A stretch of DNA of 64,000 nt, taken from assembly GCF_048128805.1 (NCBI RefSeq), contig NC_135998.1, forward strand, positions 21,407,156 through 21,471,155, in the 5' to 3' direction. The notes under the pieces are model-generated. The model was not told the origin of the DNA, made no database searches, and saw nothing but the letters and a program-made list of their open reading frames with translations. This document shows positions 36,378-51,400 of the stretch, one piece after another (the stretch's first letter is position 1; each line of letters opens with the position of its first letter). A program made the translations under genes and the position numbers. This stretch comes from Centroberyx gerrardi (taxonomy: Eukaryota > Chordata > Actinopteri > Beryciformes > Berycidae).

Positions 36378-38300
36378 CCCTCACTCCAGCTCCCGGGCGA
36401 CGGCCGAGTCACGGTCAGATCTGATCTGCCGAGCACCCAATCAATGCACGAGCACTGAACCCAAACCACGCGGTCACAACAGAGTGATTCATATTGTCAA
36501 CTCCGTGGCAAAGACTTGTTAAAACACACAATGCAAACTGAATGTCAAGGTTGACGTTCAGGCTGCACACGTTATTATGCGGATATTACCGACTTTATAA
36601 TGTGCACATCCGACAGACCCGAAGTCTTCTCTGAGCCCCAACGACACATTTAAGATTTTCTCTTCTGTTTGTGATATTTGCATTTCAGTGATGTATTATC
36701 TTGTACTGTATTTTCTTGCTTCTTTTATTTGACCACCTTGACAGTTTTTTGTTTTGTTTGTTTGATTTTTTTTTTTAAGGGAAAACGGTAGCTGAGCCTA
36801 GTATGCAATACGGGCCTCTTGAGTAGGACAAGTGAGTTGCGAATCAGCACTATTCTATTAACATTATAAACCTGGACTATATATTAGGCCAGTGTGAATG
36901 TTTTTTTTAAAGACTTCTTGCTTGAGACTGTTTCTGGATTGCACTTTGGCTCTACAGTTGTTTTCATTATCCAGAGACGGCTTGACACATCAAGAACTTG
37001 AAAACATTCATACTGGAACACTCAACACCTTTTTTTGCAGTGCAGTGTGTGCAGTTAGGACATTTTCACGAGTCAATCTGAACTGGGACGTTTGACCTCA
37101 TCTGCGTTTCCAAGACGTTCCTTTAATTTCCGTGTCATGTCAGGATAAGCAAAGGCATCAGTCACGGTATTTCGAGTTTTTGAGGATGGATTTCAGAATT
37201 ATTTTATCCGCAGTTCCAACTGCGGTGAGCTGGATCACACCCCAGCGGCGTAGCCGGGTGTTGCCTGTAATTGCATTCGAACAATCGTTTTCGGCTGATT
37301 GGGACAGCCAGTCGTTAGTTAGGATATGGCAGGCCCAGGGAATGTTAGTGCTGCAAGTGCCAAACAGAGGAAAGTGTGTCTTTAGAGAGCTGTAGATGTG
37401 AATCTGGTCCAACCCCTCGCTGAATCCCAAGTCGTCCGCTCACCTTGACCTCAGAGAATTGAGAAATGCACGACTATACACCTGAGTGTCTTGGACCGAT
37501 CAGAGCAATACGGTGCACCTCTTCACTTCTGCACGAGTAACAATGTTGTATAGAGATCTGCAGAGGTCTATCCAAGCTGGCAGGGAATGATTTTCAAATT
37601 CAGAATTTGTGTTTGACGATAGCTGGACTGTCAGAAATCCTAATCAAGAGTGCTTTCAGATGTGAATGAGCTTAGACTGAGATTTCTCTGGTAAATGGTT
37701 CAGATATATTTTAATATATGGAAATTTTGTATTAAAATTGGTGTATCTTTGGTGTTATTCTTTTCTACATTATCTAATCCATTGCTGTGCACTATTTTCC
37801 TAGAATAGAAGTGAAGTCTGGGTATATTTTTGTCCTGAATGGAGAATTTGATGTTATTTTCAAATGTCTTGATATTATCTGCATTTTTTAGGCTTTGAGT
37901 TTGAAGATGGTCCTTTTAACTCTCATGTCGATTTCGGGCATATATAAGAAATTTTAAGGCATTTCTAGCAACCCTGTATTGATTTATTATTTTTCAGAAT
38001 AGGTTGACAGAATATGATGATTTTGAAACATGCATATTATTTACATTGTATACTAGGAAGGAAAAAAAAGATTGCTGCACAATTTGTGTTCTTCCATTAT
38101 CACGACTAGTGCAATTTATCAACCTGGTGTATCATTTTTTACACCAACGCAGAATTTATTTGCCAACTTTGTTAGCAAATGTGCCACAGGCTTTTGTAAA
38201 ATGGTTGTATTTTGTGTTGTTATCATTCCTCCTTTTGACTGCTTCAATCCTGTGCTATTCATTTACATGGTATTGGTATAATAAAGTTATGTATCAAGAT
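36378..38300 (+). other. klhl8 long 3' UTR
   Basis: AT-rich sequence without a gene follows the stop codon. The best polyadenylation signal, AATAAA, is at 38280-38285, giving a 3' UTR of about 1.9 kb. Confidence 0.6.
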
Positions 38301-39702
38301 CACTAGCCATATTTGTCCTGTTTTCTGAGAACTTTATGCAGGTTGTCTTCCAGTCAGTAAAGGTCATATCTTGGAGCCAAAAACCAACAAAACAAAACAA
38401 AACAAAACACAGCAATCAAGTTAGGAATTATTTTCTACCCCCTGTAATGACTTTTTCCTAAAATTAACTCTCGTTTCAATTATAAAAAGTCAGTAGAAAT
38501 ATGCATTAGGCTGCTCTGTGCTGTGGAGATTCAACACTTTTAAAATTAATATTCCCTACAAACTAGGCTATAAGTATTACAAGTCTGATTTTTAGTGTTG
38601 GAGTTGATCTGATTTTGATGTGTCTGCTGACCAATTTACTGTATAAATGATAATTTGATTATTTCAAATATACCTTTATTGTTTTGTAACTTAAGTACTT
38701 AAGTTAAAAAGTAACAATTCAAGGCAGAGTTTTGGTTGTATAAAGTTTATAGACGGTTAACATGCGGTTGTTGTAAACTGCCTCTCTCCATCTCTTCTGG
38801 ACTTTGAAATTGTGTTTTCAGTCAAATGTGATGCACAGTTGCCTAATGATGTGTCATTAAGCAAATATGCCGGAAGCTGCTTATGGTTGTAAGAATTGGT
38901 TTTCAGGCTCTGATGGTTTGTTTTGTACAAGAATGCAAAATGTATTAATCCTCTTACTGTGACCACATTGTCACCCTCCATGTATGTGAGGTATGAGTGG
39001 TAATTGGGCTAAATAAGTGGACATATCTGTGTATGTTGTGTAACCTCCACTACATTACACAGTTCACACACTACAGTATTTAATTAACATACTGTATATA
39101 GTATGTAGTAAAAATGATCAACAAATGTATTGAATAAAATGTATCTGTAGCATTTATTTCATCAATTGGGGACTACGATCAACCATATTCTGATATATTA
39201 TGTTCTATCTTATATATTATATTGAAAAGTTTTGAGCCTTCTTAGAAAATAATGATGTATTGTTAGGATGTTTGGATCTGTTTTGCATTGTCAAATTTGA
39301 TATTTCTGATTGTGTGAAATGAAAATGTTTCATCCATGAAGTTGCAGTCGGTGAACACTGAATGAAAAACAGCCCACTGCAACTGTTTGTCATCACTGAA
39401 GTTTTGTTTCTTAACAGACTCGGTTGTAATTTAGCAAATCAGTCAAGAGGTCAAGTGTTTGTCATGTATGTTTTACTGCTGCCAGTCTTTGGACTCTGGG
39501 CTGATGCTGAAAAGAAGCTAGGCAAAGAGAAGATGCTCAGACTTGTGTCAGCTGGGAGCGAGTACAGATCACACACACACACACACACACAGGCCCAGGG
39601 GACAGTAGAGAAAAGACTTACACCTATTAGGATGCAGAGCGATATACTGAACCTTGAGAGCTGAACACAGAAGTTACCTACCTGACGGACAGAGGACAAA
39701 CA
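38301..39702 (+). other. Intergenic and presumed promoter/5' UTR of the lectin receptor gene
   Basis: No other gene was seen. A CA microsatellite is at about 39570-39591. The sequence directly before the ATG (gacaaacaATGC) has a purine at -3. I cannot place a core promoter. Confidence 0.35.
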
Positions 39703-42700
39703 ATGCTTCTGCAACTTCTCACCCTCTTCGCTCTTCTTGCTTGTGGTAAGTCTGGCTTTATTTCTTTTCTTTTTTTTTCTGTTTTTGTTTTTACAGTGCT
39801 TGTGATACTCTGTTGAGCCCTGAGAGGGAAATTAGTCATTATAATAATATATAATAAACATCATTTATATAGCACTTTCCTAAAACACCGTTTACAGAAT
39901 GCTTTACGGTACATAAAAAGACAAGATGAGATAAAACAATAGCACCACAAATGGTAGATAAAATCACAATAAATAAAGCAAAAAAAAGAAAAGAAAAAAG
40001 CAAGATAAAACAAATTAGATAAAGAGGAATTAATTACAGAAAAGTTAGTGTGTAAAAATTCGTTTTGAGCAGTGACTTAAATGTTGCCTACCACAGTGTG
40101 TATGCTGTAGTGTCAGCTGTAGAGTGCAAAACAGAGGAGGAGGTGAATTAAATGACTCCCTCTGTGTGATTGAATCATGATAGCAGGTGTTAAGTGTCTG
40201 TAATGCCTCATATTGCATGCTATTGCATTTGCTTTAGATGTGTAGACAATGGTGAGGCTTGAAGTTACTTCAACGTTGCATGAGTGATTGTTTTCCGGTG
40301 GTTTCTCACCTCATTGGGGACGTGTGCAAAACTTGTGATGGTGTCGTGTCTGTAAAAGTTGTTAAAATCAAACATTACCACAACAAGCCCATTGGTAGGA
40401 GGTGTTGAGATTGACTGACACACCTGGACTGTGGATCTGTCATGGGACTTTTATGATGGATCTGAATTCAAATGATGGATCCCCTCCCACCCTTTGCAAT
40501 TCAACTCGGAAACATTTTTACTTATCAAGCTAGAGAAGTCCTCCGAGTACTCTGATTTCATTCTTCTATTCTTCCTGATTCAAAGAGGTTATACCTGTTT
40601 ATTATGTTTTGTAATATTATATTTATATTATGGTGTGTGAATATCTGTGCATCAATTCTACATTCTACATCTTGAGCAAAGGTTCTTAAAAGCTACATGT
40701 TTTATTATGGATAACAGACCACCAAATTTAATTCATATTTATTATGCCTTAAACATATTAATGTATTAATGAGAAGGGTAGCGCATTGAGAAGGGAGTCC
40801 TTCAACCAGGTCAGGGTTCAAGCCTCTGTGACAGGAAGCATACACACTGCTGAAGTGTCCTTGAGCAAAAACTTGAATCCTTCCAAGCTCCAGGGGTGCA
40901 ATTCTGTAGCCGACCCTGACCTCTGACCTCTGACCTCCCTGTGGAAGGGGGAAAAGAGAGGAGAGAATTTTCTTTTCAGGGATCAATAGAGTATCACAGG
41001 AGGATTGTCTTGAATTATGCAGCATGTGCTGTCCCACTTGGGCATTTGCTGTGCTGTGCTGTTCTTTTGTACTTAAAATGGTTTTTCATATTCAATATAC
41101 TGTACATTTCATTGTGTTACATAACTGTGTTATATTGTATTTTCAGCCTATAGCCAGTGTGAACAAGGCTGGAGGCCGTATGAGGACAGATGTTACTTCT
41201 TTTCGACGGATTCAAAGCCATGGATGGAGGCTCATGCAGACTGTTTGGGAAAGGGCAGCGACCTGATGAGCGTTCAGGACATTCATGAGAGGGTGAGACA
41301 AAAAACACTCTGGTAACATGTGCATGTTGTGCACCAAACTGTAGATTTGATAAATATCCTCTTATCCTCTCAGAAACTGGACTCATTTGTTTCTACTCTA
41401 TATTTCTAGCAATGGGTGGGGACTCAAATTGGCACAGAGGTCTTTTGGATTGGCCTGAATGACCGAATTGCAGAAGGTGTCTGGGAGTGGACTGATGGGA
41501 CCCCTTATTATGAATACTTATCGTATGTAAAACTGTTACCATTCAAATATTGGAAAGGCATTAAATTCATTAAAGTGGAACCTGAATAATAATCTGATGA
41601 TTGCAGACTCAAGGGTGTGTTAACTATTTCACCTACGTTAACCTACATTGCAGAATTTATCTCCTCTCCTCTCCTCTCCTCTCCTCTCCTCTCCTCTCCT
41701 CTCCTCTCCTCTCCTCTCCTCTCCTCCACCTTTCAGATACTGGAGGCCAGGCCAGCCTGACAACTGGGGCGATGACCCCGGGGAGGACTGTGGCCAGGTG
41801 CTCGGCTCAGACTATGGACGCTGGAATGATGAAAGCTGCAATAACGGGAGGAAATATATCTGCAAACGCCCCAACCGTAGGTCCACCAGCCAATGCCCAT
41901 GCTGTTTTCCCCTTTAATTTTGTGATATGGTCCTGAAATAACAATTTAATCATAAAACACTGCATCCCAACGTATTAAGTAGTGAAGAACAGAAAGTGGT
42001 GAGGTGCACCCCAGTCATATTGAATACGTTTTTCTTCTTTACCTCTCCTCAGCCAACCCTCCCACCCAATGTGACGGAGCCAACGGCTGGAGACAGTACG
42101 GCTCCAACTGCTACAAGCTGAAGGCAGACACCAGGAAGAGCTGGTTGGCAGCCAGATCCGACTGTGTGAGGGAGGGAGGAGACCTGGTGTCCGTTACCTC
42201 AGCTGGAGAAGAACAGTACATCACCGGGAGACTGGACTCCTCATTCTTCGACCTCTGGATTGGATTTTCCACACTGGTGAGATTCGAGAGTGAAATGACA
42301 GTGAGAGTAAAAGGCTGTTTGAAAAGTATGGTTGATTTTGCCCATTAGTTTTATTAGTATACTTTATTAGTTTTAGTGTTCTCATTAAATTTTAGCAGCT
42401 GGCTATTTTTGCTCCGTTATATGCCACATGATATTGTATAGCAGTATTAAATACATCAATATAAAGATAAACTTTGTTGTTTCTACAGAAATGCAACAAG
42501 ATATCGTGTCAAGTTGAAGCTGGCAACACACAGTTTGCCTGGTCTGATGCCGTTACTGGGACGTACACAAACTGGGGGGAGGGTCAACCTACAGCGTAAG
42601 AAAGAGAGAGTATAATACCTGTCAATTAAATTTAAACATTCATTTGTGTAATAATGTAAATATATAATGCATTCTTCTCCAACAGTGATGCACAGTCAGG

Positions 42701-45700
42701 GACGTGTTCTGCAATAATCAAAGAAGCAGGAGATGAATATGGGAAATGGAGGTCCCATGTGTGCCGATATGAGCGTCCCTACATGTGTAAACGACCACTC
42801 AACAGTAAGCTCCATCGCTTTGGAAATAAACACAGAGGATATTTCTTGCCCCAGTCTTGACAGTCTCTATTTCGGTCATAGTAGTATAACAATAAGGATT
42901 CTTTGCTTTCCCCACCCGTAATCTTTTCCTGCTGTCCTTCCCTAACTCACCTCTAGCCATCTGCCCTGCTGGTTGGCTGAGCTTCGGTGGGAGTTGTTAC
43001 TGGTTGGTCAGTAACACCAATCTGCTGACCACCTGGTACGAGGCTCAGACCAAGTGCTCAGACTTGGGGGCCAACTTGCTGATTATAAAAAGGTAGGGAA
43101 GAACAAAACGGCTTTTGCTGTTGCTGCCATTCTTGGGAATATAGAGAATCTCACATTATCTGTCACATTTGTCCTATTCCATGTGTGCAGTCCAGAGGAA
43201 CAGTACTACATCAATGGGCAGCTTCCAGACTTCCATCAAGTAGACATTCCTGATATCTGGATTGGTTTATCAGGTACTGGCCTATTGTACATTTTGATGC
43301 TCGATATGAAACAGATAATCATTTGAGTTGAATTGCCATTTTTTGCTCTCATAAAAAAAGGCCTTGTCATTCTTACTTTCATTTAAAAAAAAAAATGCCT
43401 TGTTATATTTATAATAAATGCGATCCTACTGTGGAAATGCCCTGTCTATTCATTTCCTGGTTTGTGATGTCAACAGATAAGGACCAGGATAATAAGTTCA
43501 CATGGGTCGACAAGACCGAGACCACTTTTACCAACTGGGGCTCTGGGTGGCCCCAAAACACTGTAAACGCCTGGGACTGTGGGCAGATCTTCACAGGTAA
43601 GCACAGCTGTCTACCATTATAGCCCTAAGAAGACAGTTCCATACTTTCAAATGAGGCTGCCATTGCGAGACTAACTTAATTTAAATGTCTTCACTTTTTC
43701 TCCTCTAGGAAATTATGAAGGCAAATGGGAAACAACCAACTGCTTCAAGAGCCTGGGTTACATTTGTGAGATGACCGGTGGCCAGAACGTGAAACCTACT
43801 GCCGTTCCTGGTCAGTGAGACTTAACGATTACTCTTCACATACTGTCTACTTACACCTGTTAATTATCATTATTACTAGATCTCATTTACTAGATTTAAT
43901 AGACTAGAAGTATGATTTTTTTTTTCATCTCAGTAAGATAAACCTGGATAGAGTAGATGAATTCTAACCAAAACCAAATGTCTTTGCTCCAGATTTCCAC
44001 TGTGACCCTGGATATTTGTTGTATGGAGATTTCTGCTATCACTTTGAGACCGAGACCACGAAGAACTGGCAAGATGCTGAGAGTTTCTGTGTCAACCAGC
44101 AGGGTCACCTGGTCAGCTTCCACTCTCAGGAGGAGCTCAGCTTCCTGACTGGTGACTGGCTCATTCTCTAACTCACCTGTAGGAAATAATGGATTATTCT
44201 GTGGGGATGATAATGTTGTGAATTTAATGTAAATCTATTGTACGAGCTGGAGGATAGTGAATGTTAAATCAGAACTGTGCCGTTCTTGTCTGGTCCTGTG
44301 ACAAGAAGATGCTGTGTGAAAGTAACTGAATAGCAGTTTTTTTCATAACAGTGGTCTTTTATCTACAGCTCACATGCCAGGGGAAGCCTGGGCGGGTTTG
44401 AATGACATCAACATGGAAAACCAGTTCGTATATACCGATGGATCTGCTGCTGTAAGTGACTATTCCATAAACATGTTGTGTGATACAGATCACTGTGAAA
44501 TAACATCACTCAGTTTGACAGTAAGGTGTTCATTCCTAGTTTCTAGTGTTGCACAATGCAAAGTTCTCTATTGTCTTTGTTTACAAATACCCAAGAAACT
44601 TCCAAATATTTGAAAATCTCAGGATATCTATTGGTAAAGATGAAGTGTGTCCTTTCCGCAACATTTCATAATGCACACAATATGGGCAAACATTGCCAGT
44701 AAATACGTTCTTGACAGTTTTCTCTGGGTCTCAGGACCTCCTCCCATGGGCGCCCAACCAGCCAGACAACTGGCAGGATAACGAGGACTGTGTACAAATC
44801 AGAGGGATGAATCACCATGAGCCTGGGAAGCTCAATGATGACTTCTGCACCTCCACAAAGGAATTTATCTGCAAAAAAGGTCTGATTCTCTCATGTAAAT
44901 CTTATAGTTTTTGTTTCTTCATATGCAAATCTTGTAGTTCTGATTGTTTTAAGTTATCTTTTTCGTATTCCTTTGTTTTTGCCTCTCCACAGCCAAGGGG
45001 CAGGGACCTCCTCCCCGACCCCCAACCTCTGGACCAGGTAACCTTACTAGTACTTACATTGATTGCACAGCATTTAATTATTTGGAGTTCAAACAGCTGC
45101 ATTTAATTCACTTAAACCATTGTGTGTAGCAGCAGATTATATGTGTGTATTTGTGTGTATCTACCCATGTGTGCATTGATGTGCTTGTATTTGTTATAGG
45201 CTGGAATGAGAAATGTGGTTATTGGATGGCTGACCCATTCAATGACTACTGCTACCTGTTCAACTACCTGTCCATGAGGAATTGGGCAGAGGCGCGGGCT
45301 GACTGTGTCAACCAGGGAGGAGACCTCCTGAGCATCACTGATCCCTTTGAACAGGCCTTCATACAGGGTGCGCCGTTTACATTTTTACATAAATGTTATT
45401 TCCAAATAACTGCTCCATTCAAGGATGTGATTCTTTTCTGGAAACATTTTGATTTTATTCATTATTTATTCATTATTTCCAGCTTTTTTGTGTTTGTCCC
45501 AATCATATCTCTATCTCAGTACAGTGTGTAGAGTATTCTGACAATAAACAATATTACACTTTAAATACGTTTAAGTTTAAAGCTCCTTTAAGACATAAAG
45601 CGTGCGATTATGCATATTCGGTACGCTACATATGCTCAGCTGCAGTCTGTCTTTCACTAACTTCTTCTGGCGACTGCCCAGGTACTACCCAGCACTCCCA

Positions 45701-48450
45701 TGCTGTCTCTTTTTTTTTAAACAGGGTTCTATACTTAAACTTGCCTTGACTGTATTTTGTTGTTTCCTCCCCAGGCGTGATCCAGCTGAGTCCGACAGGG
45801 ATCTCGCTGTGGATGGGGGGTCATGACTCTGTCACTGAGGGGGGCTGGGAGTGGTCCGATGGCTCTCCGTTCAGATACATCCGCTGGAATGCAGGTACAA
45901 CTTGTTGTTTAAAGTCAAACGCATGATTTCTGCAAAAATGCATTTGGAGTCTTGAGAAAAATGACAATTGGATCCCATTTCTCGGCGTTTCTCAGGCAAC
46001 CCAGACAACTACTATGGTGAAGACTGTCTGTCCATACTTATTAACAACGGCTACTGGAATGATGACAACTGTGACTACAACAGAGGATACGTCTGCAAAC
46101 GGAGGGGTAAATTGTGCTGCATGGATTGTCACTGTTGCCACTTGCAAATACAAGACAATATTTATAGTGTTTGATATGTGACACCATAATTATATTTCCT
46201 CTTTCAGGGAGCACTCCTGTCCCCCCTCCGCCTCACGATGGTATGTATGAAGGCTCACTTTTTTGAGATGGTTTTTAGAGTAGCTCCTTTCCTTCCTAAA
46301 TTTTTGAAACCACAAAAAGACACATTTACATTTGCTCTGCAATAGATATGCAATGCAATGACTAATTCACGGCTTTATGGTGGATTAGATTCATACTGTG
46401 TGACTCCTGTAAATCCTTGGTGCGTGACTCCTCTCCTGTTTAGGCTTCATGACGGCACTGGTGTGCCAGGATTCCAGCGCTGTCCTTCATTGTCCAGCGG
46501 AAAGTGTAATTAACATCCAGTCTGCTTTCTACGGAAGAAAGAGTGATGACATCTGTCCCCACCTGGATGGATCAGGAGGAGGTACTCAACTAAAAGTCTC
46601 ACTTTAAAATCACACCAAGTAGAAGAGGTGGAGAGAGGAGGTCCAGCTATATGGCAATCTCAAATGCCAAACTAGGATTATGATAGAGAAATTGCTGCAT
46701 TTCATAGAGTGTGATAATTAAACTGCTTCTGTTAATCTTCATCTGTAATTCTTATGTTGGTGTGTATCAATGCACGTTCTCTTTCACCAAAATAGTGTGA
46801 TATCAAATATATAATCATCATATCAAATAAATATGCTGAAGTAAATATTGCTATTGTTAATTATTGCATACTTAAAACATTACATTAATATTCTGTAGGA
46901 AGTTGCACAGTGGATGGTGTCCTGCCAGTGGTTAGAAAGATATGTGACAACCGCCCCTTCTGCTTCGCGTATGCCGGTTTGGAGGACGACCCCTGTCCCA
47001 CTGTTTCCAAGTACCTGGAGGTGACCTACAGCTGTGAACAGAAGGGTGGGTGCTCATTCACATATTGCAGGCATAATACTCGCCATACCTACACAGTCTG
47101 TTCTTCAATAACTAACCTCCCTCTTTCCTAGACTCGCATGAATTGTTCCTAAACTACTAAAATCACAAGTCTAGTCTAACACTTTGTGATTTGCCTTCTC
47201 CCAGTGTGTCTGCAGGGCCTGGGTGTAGAGGACGGGAACATCACAGACTCCCAGCTCTCTGCTTCCTCCTCCCAGGGTCTCTTCACCCCGAACAAAGCCC
47301 GTTTGAATGGCAACTCCTGCTGGATGCCCTCCGGCAGCCGTACGTACCAAACGGGCAACCATATCACACCTAATAGTACAGTACCTTAACAATGGAGACT
47401 GAGAAAGAAAGAGTTTTGATTTTGGTGAAAATAAGTGCATTGCTATCTGGTGAGATTTTGACTCCATCTTTGTTTGTTCAAGCTAATTTGTGATGACTGG
47501 TGCAAATGTTTGGTATCCTATCCTTATCATAATCCTTACCCTGTATCCACTATACCCTCCTCCAGCAAGCTCAAACTGGATCCAGGTGAACCTGGGGGAG
47601 ACCAGGAAGGTGACCGGGGTAGTGATCCAGGGTTGTCCTCAGAATGACCACTGGGTCACCAAATTTAAGCTCCAGCACAGCATGGACGGATCAACCTGGA
47701 CTGACTACACTGCAGATGGGGCGGTGAGTCAACAGAGGCAACAAACTGCCAAGCTTGAATGTTACCTAGACGGCAAGACCTCACTGCTTCAAAACCGTGC
47801 TGTGAAAAGGGAGGACAGGTGACATAATGAAGGAAAAAACACCTTTGTTGAAATGCACTGTTGCTGAATTTCCTTGGTTTTCCAGTTTTTTCCAGGTTCG
47901 ACGGACAGGAGCACTCCAGATACTCAGCTGCTGGGTACACCAGTGTCAGCTAAGTACATCCGGATCCTTCCCATGGAGTACAGCGGTCAGGCGGGCCTTC
48001 GCTTTGACATCTTGGGGTGCACACCGGACTGTAAGCAAACCACTTCACTGCTGTGATAAGACTCAGCTAGTCATGCGAAAATATTTCCATCATCTAATAT
48101 TATAAACTTTGCTTCACCAGATGCAGTCACATGCGCTAACAAGCCCAACTTCAACTTTGCCAATGATCGTATGACGTGAGTCAGACTTGAAATAATATTT
48201 CTGCATTTGTAGCGCACCCCATATTATATTGTATTCTGTTTTCTGTGATAATGTTGAAATTATGTTCATCATACAGTCTGATGTGTCTAATGTGTCTTTC
48301 AGTGTCCATTGTCCAGCAGGCTGTGCCAGAGCTAGTTACAGTGTGTTTGGCACCTCAGTGTATCGTGGGGTATGTGAATATGTCATCTAATCTGTATCAC
48401 AACTCCTGTACAATGTGCAAGAAAAGATATAAAAAAAATCAAATTATACA

Positions 48451-48495
<45 letters not shown>

Positions 48496-51400
48496 CCCTA
48501 CTTTTGTTTTTGTTTTCCTCTCTTCTCTCCTCTTACAGGACTCAAACATCTGCGCGGCAGCGATCCATGCGGGTGTGGTTCTCAATGAGGTTGGAGGAGA
48601 CTGTACTTTGCTGAAGGCACCAGGACAGGACTTCTATGCAGGCTCAGACAGGAACGGCATCACCTCTAGACAGTATGTGGCTGAGTTGTGCACTATCCCC
48701 GAAAGTGGAGAATCATTCATGTCACTTCATGAACAGTTTTAATCCAGAAAATGCAGTGAGAGGCTGAATCAATAACAAGTATAATTTCCACAGGTTCGAT
48801 GGAAGCTATTCGGTATCGTACACGTTTGCAGATGGGGGTGAGTTGAGATGTATTTAAAGATAACATGCTTTATATTGATCTCATTCTCTCACTCATAAAA
48901 CAAAAAAAAGTGAATGGCATTTTTTGTTTTGCGTAATTAACGTAACAAATGGATTTTTCTGCACGTTACCTTCTTTAATTGTACAGACCATAAATTCTGT
49001 CTTATCTCTTTCCCCTACAGAGCTGAGATGTTCCGGGCTTGACTGGTATGAGTTTGGAGATTTCTGCTACAAGCCTTTTGGAGAGAAGAAGACATGGAGT
49101 GATTCCCAGGACGCCTGTAGGGCTCTGGGTGCTGAACTTGTGTCCATCCTGTCAATGACCGAACAGAGCTGGCTGGAGAGCTACCTGTACATGGGTACGG
49201 ATTTAGACTCTCATTCCCTCACAGACTCACACAGGAACACATTCAGGAATACTGATTCAGTCCTAACCCCGACCCTGTCAGCTTTTATTAGGTGTTCATG
49301 AAATATAATTTGTGACTCGGTGTTTGTACTGTACAGTATGTCAATTTATTGAGCAAAAATGTCCTTCCAGCATTTGCCATATTTAACTGAAAAACAGGCC
49401 TTTGGGGAAGCTAGTGAGTTAGTAGCAGTTAACTTGGTTAAAATGGACAACAAGCACAAGAGGATGGCAAGCACATAAAAAGATGGTTAAAATAAAGGCA
49501 TTGCGCAAAAAAAACAGCATACTGTATTTGACATGCTTTCATTGCTATACTTGAGTTACGTTTCATTCTACAAAGTGAGAAATATATCTCGTTCTTTCAT
49601 AAATGACATACGAATCGGTCTAACATCTTATGAAACATATTCATGAATGTGTTTAAAACCAGAGTTAACTTAAAATTTAACCTGTAGTTCATTATCTTTT
49701 GAGTTCATCTATCTTAAAAATCATTACAACAATTTTTTACTCAAGGAATTGCATTTGTTGTGTAAACTTTTCCTAGGAGAGAGATATGACATGCATGATT
49801 AGAATGATAAGGTAGACATCTTTTCGGATCGTCCTTTACAGCCACCAATGACGTGTGGACTGGTCTGACTGACCTGGTAGTGCCTGGCATGTACACCTGG
49901 TCTGATGAGCACATGGTTACCTTCACCTACTGGGCACCGGGAGAGCCCAACAACCACGACGGCTTCAGTGAGGACTGTGTCGAGATGTTGCATCAGGTGA
50001 GACACCCAGAGACACTTTGTTTCCCTTTGTTTTAGACTGCAGACATGGGGCAGTTAATGGCGCAATTAATAGGTGCCCATAGTTGTGTTTCTTATAGAGG
50101 AGTGCATGCAGAAATTCAGGCTGTTCACATTATTCATTTGTTACAATGGATCATTTTAATGGTAATTTCTTCTCTGTTCCAGACTGGCAGATGGAATGAT
50201 GTGTCCTGTACAGAACACAATACCTACATATGCAAAATGCCCAAAGCTCATTATCCACTTCCCTCTGTAAAGCCCACCGTGTATGGATGCCCTCAGGTAC
50301 GACAATCTGCTGATTTAGAAAGACTTTTTAGAATTAGCTTATTGGATTATGCACTTTTATTTTGTTTTGCTGTGTTTGTACCCAAGCTTAGACTCATGTA
50401 CACAGAGAGTTATGATGCTTATGGAGAGGGCCATGGTGTATACCTCTATTATGGGATAGTGCACTGAAATAGACCCACCTCTGTGATGTGCGTCAGGGCT
50501 GGGATGCATATGCCTACGCATGCTACTGGATGGAGGAGACACCCAGGACCTGGTCTGAAGCTAAGGCCTTCTGTGAGGAGCAGGACGGCTTCATGCTGCA
50601 CATTGGAGACATGTGAGTTTGACAAGAACAGAGTTATTCAACTTACTACCTCGCTGAGATGCCAATTCGGAATAGGGTCTGCTGGACTGCTGCAAGTCCC
50701 TCCTGACAATTCACCTCCCACATCTCACCCAGTATTCTACAGCCAGCTTTATCTTCAATCTCCCACAACATCGCTCCACCTGGTCTTGACTTGAATGATC
50801 TTCCCGCCCCAGTCAGGACAGCAGAGTCACTTTCTATCTTCCATTGTAACCTTAAAAGTCATCTCTTCAAGGAACACCTCATACCTCTCTCCCCTACCTT
50901 CGTGTCCCTCCTAAATCATACCTCATGTTTATTTTCTTATTTCTCTAGTTGTAACTGATCTTGCTGCAGCCTCATTTATACAATTTTTATTTTTTTATTT
51001 TTTTTATTTCTTTATCTAGCAATTTAATGGATGACACTTCATTGTAGGGGCACAGCAGTGTTTGTTACATTTATTGTATGGGTGCTATGACTTCCCCTAC
51101 CCTTGCGCTCCTATTTATTGGTTGCTTGTAATGTAGGCAACGTAGGATTTGAAGGTTTTTGTACTTTTGCACTCATTGTAAGTCTCTCTAGATAGGAGCA
51201 TTAGCTAAAAGTGTGGAGACAGAGAGAGGCTGAATTAATAGTGGTGACAATTCTAGCATTTTACTGATTCCATTATTATCCATTATTAAGAGTCTGGTAT
51301 GGTAGCAGTTTGGATTCATTGAGCGAATAGTGATAAAGCATCCTTAGATGTCTGTCTACTTCACTGAAAAACATCAAGAGGACTCTCTTATCTGTGCTTC

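Noticed and set aside
47886-48105. Frame starting at the acceptor 47895 ([10 protein letters not shown]...) for the F5/8C exon
   Set aside because: It ends in a stop shortly after and destroys the YIRILP...ILGC signature. The acceptor at 47885 keeps the domain intact.
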